A DNA stretch of 64,000 bases from Allobosea sp. BH3 (GCF_025499465.1 NZ_JAIMCA010000003.1:620001-684000), one strand, 5' to 3'; counted from the first letter of the stretch, positions 10,230-20,317 are shown. The notes: a model not told the origin generated them from the letters alone. Translations and numbers: made by a program.

Positions 10230-10330
10230 AGGTCATCGCGCGTCCTACCGGACGCGGCCATGATGATCGACCGCTTTGTTATCGCACCGGATTGATCCGA
10301 AAAGTGGATTCCCCTTTTCGGTCCGATGCT
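10230..10330. repeat. two-hairpin intergenic repeat, family A copy 2
   Basis: This is an inverted-orientation copy of the element at 1680-1781. The core hairpin CCGAAAAGTGGATTCCCCTTTTCGG is at 10297-10321. The second stem, CGCGTCC/GGACGCG with a short loop, lies just left. It directly abuts a family B element, making a mosaic of about 215 bases between tsf and pyrH. Confidence 0.65.
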
Positions 10331-10446
10331 AGAGCCGGATCCGATCAGGTTGTTTCAACCTGATCGGTAAATCCGTCTCTCACTCATTGATAGAGAACGC
10401 GTGATCCGATCAGATTGCTGCGCAATCTGATCGGCGCGTGCTCTAG
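10331..10446. repeat. two-hairpin intergenic repeat, family B copy 1
   Basis: Two perfect or near-perfect hairpins are flanked by CTAGAG ends. The first is CCGATCAGGTTG/CAACCTGATCGG (about 10340-10367). The second is CCGATCAGATTGC/GCAATCTGATCGG (about 10406-10434). The reverse complement matches 56181-56296 over almost the whole length. Confidence 0.75.
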
Positions 10447-10461
10447 CCATTCTTCCTACAA

Positions 10462-10488
10462 AAAAGGCCGCGCGATGCGCGGCCTTTT
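10462..10488 (-). terminator. rho-independent terminator of the rpsB-tsf operon
   Basis: A perfect 12-bp stem, AAAAGGCCGCGC/GCGCGGCCTTTT with a 3-base loop, lies 21 bases after the tsf stop. On the minus strand it is followed by a run of T. The palindrome could also act on the opposite strand. Confidence 0.85.
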
Positions 10489-10509
10489 CTTGTTCGTGGA
10501 TAACCCGGA

Positions 10510-11433
10510 TCAGCCGGTGGTGCCGCCGGCGGCGGCGACCTCGGCCGCGAAATCCTGCTCTTCCTTCTCGATGCCCTCGCCGAGCGCATAGCGGGCGAAG
10601 CCCGTCAGTTTGACCGGCGCACCGAGCTTGCCCTCGGCCTCCTTGAGAACCTGAGCGACCGACTTCGAGCCATCATGGATATAGGCCTGCTCGAGCAGGC
10701 AGTATTCCTTGGCGTAGCTCTTCAGGCCGCTCTCGGTGATCTTCTCGAGCACGTTGGCGGGCTTGCCGGCGTTCTTCTCGGCCAGGATCGCCTTCTCCCG
10801 CTCCAGGACCTCCGGAGCGACCGAGGCGAGGTCGAGTGCGACCGGGTTGGTCGCCGCGACATGCATGGCGAGTTGGCGGCCCATCGCAGCGAGTTCGTCG
10901 CCCTTCGCGGTCGACTCGAGCGCGACGATGACGCCGATCTTGCCGAGGCCGTCGGTGATCGCGCCATGAACATAGGAGCCGATCACGCCGGACGAGACCT
11001 TCAGCGAGGCGACGCGGCGCAGCGTCATGTTCTCGCCGATGGTGGCGATGGCGTTGGCGATGGCATCCTGGACGGAGCCGCCACCCGGATAGTGATGGCC
11101 GAGCAGCGCCTCGACGTCGCCGCCGCGCTCCAGCGCCACCTCGGCAATGGTCTTGGCGAGCGCCTGGAACTCGGGGTTGCGGGCCACGAAATCGGTCTCG
11201 GAGTTGACCTCGACGACGACGCCTTCCTTGCCCTGCACGACGACGGCGACGAGGCCCTCGGCGGCGACGCGGCCGGCCTTCTTGGCGGCCTTCGAGAGGC
11301 CCTTGGCGCGCAGCCAGTCGACGGCGGCCTCCATGTTGCCGTCAGTCGCCGACAGCGCGGTCTTGCAGTCCATCATGCCCGCGCCGGTCTTGTCGCGGAG
11401 TTCCTTCACCATCGCGGCGGTGATCGCTGCCAT
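10510..11433 (-). CDS. tsf: translation elongation factor Ts
   Basis: Guanine nucleotide exchange factor for EF-Tu. The 307-residue product has an N-terminal UBA-like domain (about 1-55, [20 protein letters not shown]). The exchange motif [10 protein letters not shown] lies near residue 80, followed by the two dimerisation subdomains. Length is normal. It follows rpsB after a 176-base gap and ends just before a strong terminator, so rpsB-tsf forms the expected two-gene unit. Confidence 0.97.
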   Translation of the reverse strand: MAAITAAMVKELRDKTGAGMMDCKTALSATDGNMEAAVDWLRAKGLSKAAKKAGRVAAEGLVAVVVQGKEGVVVEVNSETDFVARNPEFQALAKTIAEVALERGGDVEALLGHHYPGGGSVQDAIANAIATIGENMTLRRVASLKVSSGVIGSYVHGAITDGLGKIGVIVALESTAKGDELAAMGRQLAMHVAATNPVALDLASVAPEVLEREKAILAEKNAGKPANVLEKITESGLKSYAKEYCLLEQAYIHDGSKSVAQVLKEAEGKLGAPVKLTGFARYALGEGIEKEEQDFAAEVAAAGGTTG

Positions 11434-11609
11434 CTGTCTTGTCCTTGCTGTCGGAGCGGCACGGGTCCGGAGACCAGCCGCGGATCGGGATGTCCGGACG
11501 CCCTATGGGGAAACGCCGACGCTCCGTTTCCGGTCGTCGGCGCTTGTAGGCGTCAAATCGAGAGTTTGATTGCGACGCGCCGATGACGCGCCGCCATCAC
11601 GCAGCTTGA

Positions 11610-12611
<1,002 letters not shown>

Positions 12612-12641
12612 GGTAATTCTTGTCCTTCCGGTTGAGCCTCT

Positions 12642-12710
12642 GGGGAGCGAATGAAACGGCCATAGGCTGGCCGATCACCGGAACGCCTCGGTGTCGAGGT
12701 GATGCTCCCC
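12642..12710 (-). promoter_or_regulatory. folded 5' leader of rpsB, candidate ribosomal-protein autoregulatory element
   Basis: On the minus strand an outer stem GGGGAGC (12710-12704) and GCTCCCC (12648-12642) encloses two hairpins. One is ATCACC/GGTGAT (12703-12698 with 12679-12674), with an alternative inner CCTCG/CGAGG. The other is CGGCCA/TGGCCG (12673-12668 with 12662-12657). The three-way junction sits just inside the predicted mRNA 5' end and 31 bases before the rpsB ATG. S2-binding leaders are known for rpsB in other bacteria; this structure is my reading of the sequence. Confidence 0.55.
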
Positions 12711-12726
12711 ATGTGGAATGAGGCGC

Positions 12727-12755
12727 GCCATACACGCGATAGCGCGGCAATGCAA
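12727..12755 (-). promoter_or_regulatory. rpsB-tsf promoter
   Basis: On the minus strand TTGCAT (12755-12750) and TATGGC (12732-12727) are separated by exactly 17 bases and followed by a GC-rich discriminator, as usual for growth-rate-regulated housekeeping promoters. Predicted transcription start is near 12720, about 110 bases before the rpsB start codon. Confidence 0.6.
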
Positions 12756-13047
12756 GCCGAAGCAGCCGAAAAGCCGGCGTGCCTCCTGAAAAACCCGAGT
12801 AAAACGCCGCACCCCCGCTTGATGGGAAAGCCTAGGGGCGGCCTGGCGCATCCGCGCGACGGCAGGCGCGGCACACGCCGGAAAAGCCGCGACCGAGGCG
12901 GCGATCACCGACTTTTAAAAGATCATGCTGGATATTTTTGAGGCAATATGGTCCCACGCATGTCGTCATGCACGCCACTTACCACGCCCTGACCGCTACC
13001 CGCAGCCAGCTCTGCGCCCCTGCAACCCTACGCAGCGCGAGCGCCCC
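12756..13047. other. divergent intergenic region, rpsB / diguanylate cyclase
   Basis: About 290 bases between the rpsB promoter and the plus-strand cyclase. The region from 12905 is AT-richer (acttttaaaagatcatg) and may hold the promoter of the cyclase. I see no gene or clear -35/-10 pair. Confidence 0.3.
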
Positions 13048-14223
13048 ATGGCGTTGACGCTCGACCTCAGGACGATTTTCGTCACAGGCGCGCTGACCTG
13101 CTTCATCATTGGCGTGACGCAGTTGATGACCTTCGTGACCGGCCGCTTCACGCGCAGCCCGGTCTGGTGGGGCGCGAGCAGCCTGTGCATCGGCTTCGGC
13201 CTTCTTAGCGCGGCCTTCCGCGACACGCTCCCCGACGTGATCACGGTCGAGTTCGCCAACACCGCGATGCTCGCCGGATGCCTGCTGCTGCTCTTCGGCA
13301 TCCGCGCATTCGGCGGCCGGGAGCTGAACTGGTTCCTCTTCGGGCTCGTCCTGCTCGCGACCTGGACCCTGCTCGCGCTGTTTCCCGGAAAAGAGGGTTT
13401 TACGACGCGGGTCATGGTCGTGGCGACGGTCATGGCGCTGTGCGACGCCTCTATCGTGCGCGAGGCCGTCCGCCTCGCGCGGGAGGAAGGGCTGCGTTCG
13501 GCCTGGCTGCTGGCCGCCCTCTTCGCGCCGACCGTCCTGATCTATGCCGGTCGCATCATCCTGGCAGCGCTCGACCAGATCGGCACGACGCTGTTTCCCC
13601 AGGATTCGGGCGCGACCGGCTGGCTTGCCGCCTCAGGCGTGACCTTCGTCATTCTCAGGGGGCAGGCGCTGCTGCTGCTCGCCGGCGAACGCACCAACCA
13701 GATGCTGGCGAGCCTCGCACAGCACGACCCACTCACCGGCGCCATGAACCGCTCGGGCCTCGAGCAATGGCTCGCGCAGCAGCGGCGCCGATCCCAGCGG
13801 GTCGGCCCCAAGGCCTCGCTGCTGCTCGTCGACATCGACCATTTCAAGGCACTCAACGATTCGCGCGGCCATGCGGCGGGTGACGAGATCCTGCGGATCT
13901 TCACGAGCGCGGTCCGCGGCCAGTTGCGCAGCGACGATATCCTCGCCCGCCAGGGCGGAGATGAATTCGCGATCATCCTGCCCGGCGTCAGCGTGCGCGA
14001 GGCGGTGCGGATCGCCGATCGCATCCGCAACGTCTTCCGGGACGCGCTCGCGATCGTCGACGACCTGCCGCTGCCGCCGACGCTCAGCATCGGCGTGGCG
14101 GAGGTGGACTTGCGGGGCGTGAGTCTCGAACAGCTGCTGGCGGAAGCGGACGAAGCGCTCTACCGCGCCAAGCGGCTCGGGCGAGACCGCGTCCAGGCAC
14201 AGCTCAAGACCGCCGAGGCCTGA
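13048..14223 (+). CDS. membrane-anchored diguanylate cyclase (GGDEF domain)
   Basis: Predicted to make cyclic di-GMP from two GTP at the inner membrane. The 391-residue product has six or seven hydrophobic helices in the first about 215 residues and a cytosolic GGDEF domain (about 222-388). The active site GGDEF is intact at 303-307. An RxxD inhibitory site (R294-D297) lies exactly five residues before it, so product feedback is likely. No EAL domain is present. The frame extends 41 codons upstream without homology; the ATG at 13048 begins the first helix. It is the only plus-strand gene between rpsB and dnaE and looks like an accessory insertion into a core block. Its input signal is unknown. 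Confidence 0.9.
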   Translation: MALTLDLRTIFVTGALTCFIIGVTQLMTFVTGRFTRSPVWWGASSLCIGFGLLSAAFRDTLPDVITVEFANTAMLAGCLLLLFGIRAFGGRELNWFLFGLVLLATWTLLALFPGKEGFTTRVMVVATVMALCDASIVREAVRLAREEGLRSAWLLAALFAPTVLIYAGRIILAALDQIGTTLFPQDSGATGWLAASGVTFVILRGQALLLLAGERTNQMLASLAQHDPLTGAMNRSGLEQWLAQQRRRSQRVGPKASLLLVDIDHFKALNDSRGHAAGDEILRIFTSAVRGQLRSDDILARQGGDEFAIILPGVSVREAVRIADRIRNVFRDALAIVDDLPLPPTLSIGVAEVDLRGVSLEQLLAEADEALYRAKRLGRDRVQAQLKTAEA

Positions 14224-14246
14224 CGGCCCGGCCTTCCCGGAGCCTC

Positions 14247-17200
14247 CTAGAGCATCTCGACACTGACGACGCCCGGCGCGGCGCGCACAGCGTTGGCGAT
14301 TTGCTGGTTGACCGGGAACTTGCCGGGCAGCTCGATCTCGACCTCCTGCGCCCCCTCGTCGAGGATCATCACGATCGAGACCTTGCCCTCGGCACGCGTG
14401 CCCTCACGGGGACGGATACGCTCCGCAATGGAGGCGACCGCCTTGTCGTCGCGCAGATAGATCAGCAGGTCCTGCTTCTGGCGCGAGGCGAGATCGTCGA
14501 GCACCTCGACCCCCTCGATGCGCGGGCGGACATCCTCGCCGTCGAGCACGGCGGAGAGGCGCAGCACCAGCGCCCTGCCCGGCTCGAGCAGATCGCGGAA
14601 CTTCATCAGCCCCTCAGAGAACAACACGGCCTCGAACTGGCCGCTCGGGTCCGAGAGGTTGACGATACCCATCTTGGAGCCGGACTTGGTGCGTCGCTCC
14701 GACTTGTCGATGACCGAGACCGCGACCTTGCCGACACCGGTGCCATTCGCCCGCACGACCTGCGCAAAATCGGCATAGCGCTGCACCCGCAGGCGCTTGA
14801 GGACGTGCTCGTAGTCGTCGAGCGGATGGCCGGAGAGGAAGAAGCCGACCGCCTCGTGCTCGCGCTTGAGCTTCTCCGCCGGCGCCCAGGGCTCGACCTG
14901 CGGGATGCGGAAGGCTTCCGGGACAGCGGCCCCGCCGAGCAGATCGAACTGGCCGGCAGCCGCCTCGTCGCGGGTGCGGTTCGAGAGGGCCAGCATGCCG
15001 TCGATTGCGGCCATGGCGCGCGCCCTGTCGGCTTCTAGCTCGTCGAGCGCGCCGGCGGCGATCAGCGCCTCCAGTGTGCGGCGATTCACCAGCCTGGTAT
15101 CGATGCGTCGTGCCAGATCTGCGAGATCGCGGAAGGGGCCGGCCGCCTGCCGCGCCGCGACCAGCGCTTCCACCGCCGCCCGGCCCACGCCCTTGATGGC
15201 GCCCAGCGCATAGAAGATCTTGCCCTCGGCAACATCGAACTCAACGCCGGAATGGTTGATCGCCGGCCGTTCGACCTTGATGCCGAGCCGCTCGGCATCG
15301 CGGCGGAATTCCGAGAGCTTGTCGGTGTTGCCCATGTCGAGCGTCATCGACGCCGCCAGGAACTCCACCGGGTAATTGGCCTTCAGGAATGCGGTTTGGA
15401 ACGCGACCACCGCATAGGCGGCCGCGTGGCTCTTGTTGAAGCCGTAGTCGGCGAACTTCGCCAGCAGGTCGAAGATCTCGGAGGCGATGTCCTTCTTGAT
15501 GTTGTTGTCGATCGCGCCCTTCACGAAGCGGTCGCGCTGGGCGTCCATCTCCGCCTTGATCTTCTTGCCCATGGCGCGGCGCAGCAGATCCGCCTCGCCG
15601 AGCGAATAGCCCGAGAGCGCCTGCGCCACCTGCATCACTTGTTCCTGGTAGACGATGATGCCGTGCGTCTCACGCAGATAAGGCTCCATGCCGGGATGGA
15701 GATAGGTGGGATCCTCCTGACCGAGCTTCCGGCGGCAATAGGTCGGGATGTTGTCCATCGGGCCCGGCCGGTAGAGCGCGACGAGCGCGATCAGGTCCTC
15801 GATACGGTCCGCCTTCATCTCGACCAGCGCCTTGCGCATGCCCGCCGATTCCACCTGGAACACGCCGACCGTCTCGCCGCGAGCCAGCATGGCGTAGGTG
15901 GTGGGGTCGTCGAAGGGGAGTTGCGCGAGGTCGATCTGGATGTCGCGCTGGGCGATCAGCTTCACCGCCGTGGTCAGCGTCGTCAGCGTCTTGAGGCCGA
16001 GGAAGTCGAACTTCACCAGCCCGGCCTGCTCCACCCACTTCATATTGAACTGGGTGACGCGCATGCCTGTGCGCGGATCGACCGACAGCGCGACGAGCTG
16101 CTCAAGCGGCCGATCGCCGATCACCACGCCTGCAGCGTGAGTCGAGGCATGGCGGTGAAGCCCTTCCAGCTTCTGGCCGATTTCCAGCAGCCGCGCGACG
16201 ATCGGCTCCTCCTCGGCCGCCTGCTGCAGCTTCGGCTCGCCCTCGATCGCCTCCTTCAGCGAGATGGGCTTGGCGGGGTTCTGCGGCACGAGCTTGGTCA
16301 GCTTGTCGACCTGGCCGTAGGGCATCTCCAGCACGCGGCCGACATCACGCAGCACGCCGCGCGCGAGCAGCGTGCCGAAGGTGATGATCTGGGCGACGCG
16401 CTCCGCCCCGTAATGATGCTTCACATATTCGATCACCTCTTCCCGCCGGTTCTGGCAGAAGTCGATGTCGAAGTCCGGCATCGAGACGCGGTCCGGGTTG
16501 AGGAAGCGCTCGAAGAGCAGGCCGAAGCGCAGCGGATCGACATCGGTGATCGTCAGCGCATAGGCGACGAGCGAGCCCGCGCCCGAGCCGCGGCCCGGCC
16601 CGACCGGAATGTCCTGATTCTTCGCCCATTTGATGAAGTCGGAGACGATCAGGAAGTAGCCCGGGAATTTCATCCTGGTGATGATCGAAAGCTCGAATTC
16701 GAGCCGCTTCTCGTAATCCTCGACGTTGAAGCCCTCGGCCGGGCCGTGCTTGGCAAGCCGCGCGGCAAGGCCGGCGCGCGCCTGCTCCTGCAGCTCCTCG
16801 GCCTCGTCGCGCCCCTCCTCGCCGAAGCGCGGCAGGATCGGCTTGCGGGTCGAGACGCGCCAATGGCAGCGCATCGCGATCTCGACGGTGTTCGCCAGCG
16901 CCTCCGGCAGATCGGCGAAGCGCTTCTTCATCTCGGCCCGCGAGGCGAAATAGTGCTCGGGCGTGACCCGGCGGCGCGTGCCGTCCGAGACCAGCCGGCC
17001 CTCGGCCACGGCGAGCAACGCGTCATGGGCGTCGAAATCGGCCGGCTTGGCGAAGAAGGGCTCGTTGGTAGCGACGATCGGCAGATCGGAATCATAGGCG
17101 AGGCGCAGGAGATGCGCCTCCAGCGCCGCCTCGTTCTCGCGGCCGTGGCGCTGCAGCTCGACATAGAGCCGGTCGCCATAGATGCCGACAAGCGTCGCCA

Positions 17201-17723
17201 GCCGCGAGGCCGCCAGCGGGCGCTGGCCATTGCGGAGCGCCATGTCGACCGGCCCGTCCGAGCCGCCCGTCAAAGCGATGAGACCGGCATGATAGGCCGC
17301 GAGCCGCTCGACGGTGGTAACGGGCTGCCCTGCCCCGCCGCTGGCGAGCGCCGCCTCGCTGACGAGCTTCATCAAATTGCCGTAGCCGGCCTCGTCCATG
17401 GCCAGCAGGACGAGATGCGGCAGGCGCTGCTGCTGGACGGGCCTGCGCCCGCCTTCGCCGCCTTCATCGGCGAAATCGACCGAGAGCTGCACGCCGGCGA
17501 TAGGCTGCAGGCCGGAGCCCGCGAGCTTCTCTGAAAACTCCAGGCCGCCGAAGAGATTGTCGGTGTCGGTCAGCGCCATGGCCGGCTGCCCGTCCGCCGC
17601 CGCGAGCTTCGTCAGCGTCGCGATGGTCATGGCGCCTTCGAGCAACGAATAGCTCGAATGGACATGCAGATGGACGAAGCCGATCTCCGACAGGATGCGC
17701 GCCTCGTCCGCTTCCCGAGCCAT
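14247..17723 (-). CDS. dnaE: DNA polymerase III subunit alpha
   Basis: Replicative polymerase catalytic subunit of 1158 residues, normal for DnaE1. The N-terminal PHP domain (FVHLHVHSSYSLLEGAM, about 17-33) precedes the polymerase core. The core has GPGRGSGAGSLVAYAL, the catalytic acidic motif PDFDIDFCQNRR and the finger region GIIVYQEQVMQVAQ. Helix-hairpin-helix and OB domains occupy about 850-1070. The C-terminal tail is VRAAPGVVSVEML. Size and context argue for the essential DnaE1, not the mutagenic DnaE2. It lies in the conserved proS-lolC-lolD-dnaE order. A short gene with its own terminator lies immediately upstream. Confidence 0.97.
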   Translation of the reverse strand: MAREADEARILSEIGFVHLHVHSSYSLLEGAMTIATLTKLAAADGQPAMALTDTDNLFGGLEFSEKLAGSGLQPIAGVQLSVDFADEGGEGGRRPVQQQRLPHLVLLAMDEAGYGNLMKLVSEAALASGGAGQPVTTVERLAAYHAGLIALTGGSDGPVDMALRNGQRPLAASRLATLVGIYGDRLYVELQRHGRENEAALEAHLLRLAYDSDLPIVATNEPFFAKPADFDAHDALLAVAEGRLVSDGTRRRVTPEHYFASRAEMKKRFADLPEALANTVEIAMRCHWRVSTRKPILPRFGEEGRDEAEELQEQARAGLAARLAKHGPAEGFNVEDYEKRLEFELSIITRMKFPGYFLIVSDFIKWAKNQDIPVGPGRGSGAGSLVAYALTITDVDPLRFGLLFERFLNPDRVSMPDFDIDFCQNRREEVIEYVKHHYGAERVAQIITFGTLLARGVLRDVGRVLEMPYGQVDKLTKLVPQNPAKPISLKEAIEGEPKLQQAAEEEPIVARLLEIGQKLEGLHRHASTHAAGVVIGDRPLEQLVALSVDPRTGMRVTQFNMKWVEQAGLVKFDFLGLKTLTTLTTAVKLIAQRDIQIDLAQLPFDDPTTYAMLARGETVGVFQVESAGMRKALVEMKADRIEDLIALVALYRPGPMDNIPTYCRRKLGQEDPTYLHPGMEPYLRETHGIIVYQEQVMQVAQALSGYSLGEADLLRRAMGKKIKAEMDAQRDRFVKGAIDNNIKKDIASEIFDLLAKFADYGFNKSHAAAYAVVAFQTAFLKANYPVEFLAASMTLDMGNTDKLSEFRRDAERLGIKVERPAINHSGVEFDVAEGKIFYALGAIKGVGRAAVEALVAARQAAGPFRDLADLARRIDTRLVNRRTLEALIAAGALDELEADRARAMAAIDGMLALSNRTRDEAAAGQFDLLGGAAVPEAFRIPQVEPWAPAEKLKREHEAVGFFLSGHPLDDYEHVLKRLRVQRYADFAQVVRANGTGVGKVAVSVIDKSERRTKSGSKMGIVNLSDPSGQFEAVLFSEGLMKFRDLLEPGRALVLRLSAVLDGEDVRPRIEGVEVLDDLASRQKQDLLIYLRDDKAVASIAERIRPREGTRAEGKVSIVMILDEGAQEVEIELPGKFPVNQQIANAVRAAPGVVSVEML

Positions 17724-17841
17724 GTCCCTCTCCTGCCGCCCCTCGGGCGACTCGCCGATCCTCGGAATTCTTATGGGGCGTCAGCGGGGCCGGCGTCGAG
17801 AATTCCTTTGCCGGCCCTGTGGATGGCCGGCCTCATAAACA

Positions 17842-17866
17842 GCTCCTGCCGCTATCGGGCAGGAGC
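17842..17866 (-). terminator. terminator hairpin of the 36-codon gene
   Basis: A perfect 9-bp stem GCTCCTGCC/GGCAGGAGC with a 7-base loop begins 4 bases after the small gene's stop. On the minus strand it is followed by TGTTTAT. The T-tract is weak, so partial read-through toward dnaE is possible. Confidence 0.6.
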
Positions 17867-17870
17867 GCGA

Positions 17871-17981
17871 TCAAACATGCGGGAAAGAGAAGATCGCGGC
17901 CCAGAGCCAGATCATGCCGAGGAAGACACCCAGCGAGGCAACCTCGGCAAGGCCTACGGCGATTTTGCGCGCTGCAGTCAT
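17871..17981 (-). CDS. 36-residue single-pass membrane protein under a LexA-type promoter
   Basis: The gene is too short for usual ORF cut-offs. The protein starts MTAARKIAVGLAEVASLG. It has a basic N-terminus (R5, K6), one hydrophobic helix (about 8-32, including MIWLWAAIF) and a short tail ending PHV. A strong GGAGGT Shine-Dalgarno lies five bases before the ATG. The unit is self-contained: promoter with GTTC-N7-GTTC operator, ribosome site, 36 codons, then a hairpin terminator. I do not recognise the family. By size, topology and SOS-type control it parallels SidA, the SOS-induced division inhibitor of Caulobacter, but no sequence relationship was established. The gene is well supported; the function is inference. 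Confidence 0.75.
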   Translation of the reverse strand: MTAARKIAVGLAEVASLGVFLGMIWLWAAIFSFPHV

Positions 17982-18005
17982 GTGAACCTCCGTTGTTTTC
18001 GATAT

Positions 18006-18037
18006 GTTCAGTTTAGTTCGCGTTTTGTTCTCGTCAA
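18006..18037 (-). promoter_or_regulatory. SOS promoter with LexA-type operator (GTTC-N7-GTTC plus a third GTTC)
   Basis: On the minus strand TTGACG (18037-18032) and TAAACT (18015-18010) form a promoter with a 16-base spacer. GTTC (18016-18019) and GTTC (18027-18030), seven bases apart, nearly fill that spacer. This is the alphaproteobacterial LexA site GTTC-N7-GTTC. A third GTTC lies at 18006-18009. LexA bound here would block polymerase directly. The box ends 34 bases before the start codon at 17981. Confidence 0.75.
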
Positions 18038-18157
18038 TGATTGAGAAAGAATTCGGGCTTGCCGGCCGCCGGAAGAGTTAATGAAATATTGACACGACAA
18101 CGATGTCGGGATGACGGCTCCAGGCGCCTCAGTGCATCGGCACAGTAAAGGCGGGTC

Positions 18158-18252
18158 ATCTCGGACCTAGCAAAGCGGAGATCCGGGATCCATTCCTGAA
18201 CCTCTTACGGAAGCGTTCCGACATGAATCCCGGGTCAGGCCCGGGATGACGC
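18158..18252. repeat. intergenic repeat, family F (lolD 3' side)
   Basis: The stretch between the SOS promoter and the lolD stop has no gene. It carries a dispersed-repeat pattern: CTAGCAAAGCGGAGATCCGGG, then AACCTCTTACGGAAG, then the palindrome TCCCGGGTCAGGCCCGGGA at about 18223-18246. Related pieces occur near 9.4, 35.6 and 63.7 kb. Confidence 0.55.
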
Positions 18253-18331
18253 CGTGGTTCCGCATAAAGCCGTCATGCGCCAGCGACGAAGCAATCCAGA
18301 GGGCGTGGCGCGCGATGAGAGAAGAACCGCC

Positions 18332-19021
18332 TCAGGTCAGCGGAACCACGCGCCCTTCGCGGATCGTCACGCGCCGGTCCATCTGGCGGGCGAGTTCGAG
18401 GTTGTGCGTCGCGATCAGCGCCGCCAGCCCGGAGGCGCGCGCCAGTTCCATCAGCGTGCCGAAGACATGCTGCGAGGTATGCGGGTCGAGATTGCCGGTC
18501 GGCTCGTCGGCCAGCAGCAGGCGCGGCCCGTTGGCGACGGCGCGGCCGATGGCGACGCGCTGCTGCTCGCCGCCCGAGAGCTCGCCCGGCAGATGGTCGA
18601 GCCGCTGGCCGAGGCCGAGGAAGCTCAAGAGCTCGGTCGCGCGTTCCTCGGCGACCTTGCGGTGAAGGCCACGGATGCGCTGCGGCAGCACGACGTTCTC
18701 CAGCGCGGTGAACTCGGGCAGGAGGTGATGGAACTGGTAGACGAAGCCGATCTCGGTGCGGCGCAGCCGCGTGCGCCCGGCGTCGTCGAGCTTGGTCGTG
18801 GCGAGCCCGCCGACGAATACCTCGCCGGCGTCGGGCTTCTCCAGCAGGCCGGCGACATGCAGCAGCGTCGACTTGCCGGTGCCGCTCGGCGCGACCAACG
18901 CCACGACCTCGCCCGGCCAGAGTGCGAAATCGGCCTTGCGCAGCACCTCCAGCGGCGCATCGCTCTGCGGATAGAAGCGCTCCACCTGCGAGAGGAAGAG
19001 CGTGGGCATCTCCTGTGCCAT
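18332..19021 (-). CDS. lolD: lipoprotein-releasing system ATP-binding protein LolD
   Basis: ATPase of the LolCDE transporter that extracts lipoproteins from the inner membrane for delivery to LolA. The 229 residues hold all ABC motifs: Walker [10 protein letters not shown] (about 44-52), signature [14 protein letters not shown], and Walker [13 protein letters not shown], followed by the H-loop [10 protein letters not shown]. It starts 2 bases after the lolC stop, so the pair is an operon. Confidence 0.95.
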   Translation of the reverse strand: MAQEMPTLFLSQVERFYPQSDAPLEVLRKADFALWPGEVVALVAPSGTGKSTLLHVAGLLEKPDAGEVFVGGLATTKLDDAGRTRLRRTEIGFVYQFHHLLPEFTALENVVLPQRIRGLHRKVAEERATELLSFLGLGQRLDHLPGELSGGEQQRVAIGRAVANGPRLLLADEPTGNLDPHTSQHVFGTLMELARASGLAALIATHNLELARQMDRRVTIREGRVVPLT

Positions 19022-19023
19022 GC

Positions 19024-20313
19024 TCAGCCCATCCTCAGGGCTTGCACGGGGTCGAGGCGCGCGGCCTTCCAGGCGGGATAGAGCGTCGCCAGCAGCGAGA
19101 GCGTCAGCGCCATCACCACCACGCTGACCACCTCGCGCCAGTCGGTGACCGAGGGGATGTCACTGAGGAAGCGCACCGTGGGGTCCCAGAGATTGGCGCC
19201 GGTGATCCAGTTCAGCACCGCCATGATCGACTTGATGTTCTTCGCGAAGAGCACGCCGAGGATGAGGCCGCCCAATGTACCTACGACGCCGATCGCCGCC
19301 CCGGTCATCAGGAAGACCCGCAGCACCGTGCCGCGCGTCGCGCCCATGGTGCGCATGATCGCGATGTCCTCGGTCTTGTCCTTCACCAGCATGATGAGGC
19401 CCGAGACGATGTTGAGCGCCGCGACCAGCACGATCAGGGTCAGGATGATGAACATCACGTTGCGCTCGACCTCGAGCGCGTTGAAGAAGCTGCGATTGCG
19501 CTGACGCCAGTCGGAGAGGACGAGCGGGCGCGGTGCATCGGCCTCGATGGCATCGCGGACCGACTGGGTGCGGTCAGGATCGTCGACGAAGATCTCGATG
19601 ACGTTCACGTCGCCGTCGCGGTTGAAATACGCCTGGGCTTCGGCCAGCGGCATGTAGACGAAGGTGCCGTCGAACTCGGTCATGCCGATCTCGAAGATCG
19701 CCTTCACGGGATAGGCCTTGATGCGCGGCGCCGTGCCGAAGGGCGTCGAGGCCCCTTGCGGCGAGACCAGCGTCATCGAATCCCCGACCTGGATGCCGAG
19801 CGCGTTGGCGAGGCGACGGCCGATGGCGACGCCCGGCTGCTCGTCGAAGCCGTCCAGCGTGCCCGCCCGGATGTTGCGGCCGATGAAGGGAATCGCCTTG
19901 ATGTCGGCCTCGTGCACGCCGCGGACGAGCACGCCGTTATTGCCGGTCTGCGAGGAGGCGAGCGCCTGCCCCTCGACCAGCGGCAGGGCCAGTTGGACTC
20001 CGCGGATCTTGCGCAGCCGCTCGGCCACGCTGTCGTAATCATCGAGCGGGCGATCGATGGGCGTCGCGAAGATATGGCCGTTCACGCCGACGATCTTCTC
20101 CAGCAGTTCCTTGCGGAAGCCGTTCATCACCGACATCACGATGATCAGCGTCGCGACGCCGAGCAGAATGCCGAGGAAGGAAAAGCCGGCGATGACCGAG
20201 ACGAATCCCTCGCGCCGGCGCGTGCGCAGGTAACGACCGGCCAGAAGCCATTCGAAGCCCGCGAAGGCCTTCGTGCCGGTCGGGATATCTCCGCTGTCGG
20301 CGACGGCGCTCAT
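19024..20313 (-). CDS. lolC: lipoprotein-releasing ABC transporter permease LolC/LolE family
   Basis: Inner-membrane permease of 429 residues. A first transmembrane helix ([20 protein letters not shown], about 40-60) precedes a large periplasmic MacB-type domain (about 65-290) and three C-terminal helices. One such permease with LolD is typical for Rhizobiales, where it may form a homodimer. The frame extends 25 codons upstream into proS; the ATG at 20311-20313 lies 4 bases after the proS stop. Confidence 0.94.
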   Translation of the reverse strand: MSAVADSGDIPTGTKAFAGFEWLLAGRYLRTRRREGFVSVIAGFSFLGILLGVATLIIVMSVMNGFRKELLEKIVGVNGHIFATPIDRPLDDYDSVAERLRKIRGVQLALPLVEGQALASSQTGNNGVLVRGVHEADIKAIPFIGRNIRAGTLDGFDEQPGVAIGRRLANALGIQVGDSMTLVSPQGASTPFGTAPRIKAYPVKAIFEIGMTEFDGTFVYMPLAEAQAYFNRDGDVNVIEIFVDDPDRTQSVRDAIEADAPRPLVLSDWRQRNRSFFNALEVERNVMFIILTLIVLVAALNIVSGLIMLVKDKTEDIAIMRTMGATRGTVLRVFLMTGAAIGVVGTLGGLILGVLFAKNIKSIMAVLNWITGANLWDPTVRFLSDIPSVTDWREVVSVVVMALTLSLLATLYPAWKAARLDPVQALRMG

Positions 20314-20317
20314 GTCG

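Noticed and set aside
15252-17534. A 760-codon open frame opposite dnaE
   Set aside because: Same reasoning: composition follows third-position GC of dnaE in reverse, and no motif or ribosome site is seen.
18077-18107. A TTGACA-like -35 box on the plus strand in the lolD-SOS gene gap
   Set aside because: The base run 17 further on (TGACGG) is a poor -10 and no plus-strand gene follows.
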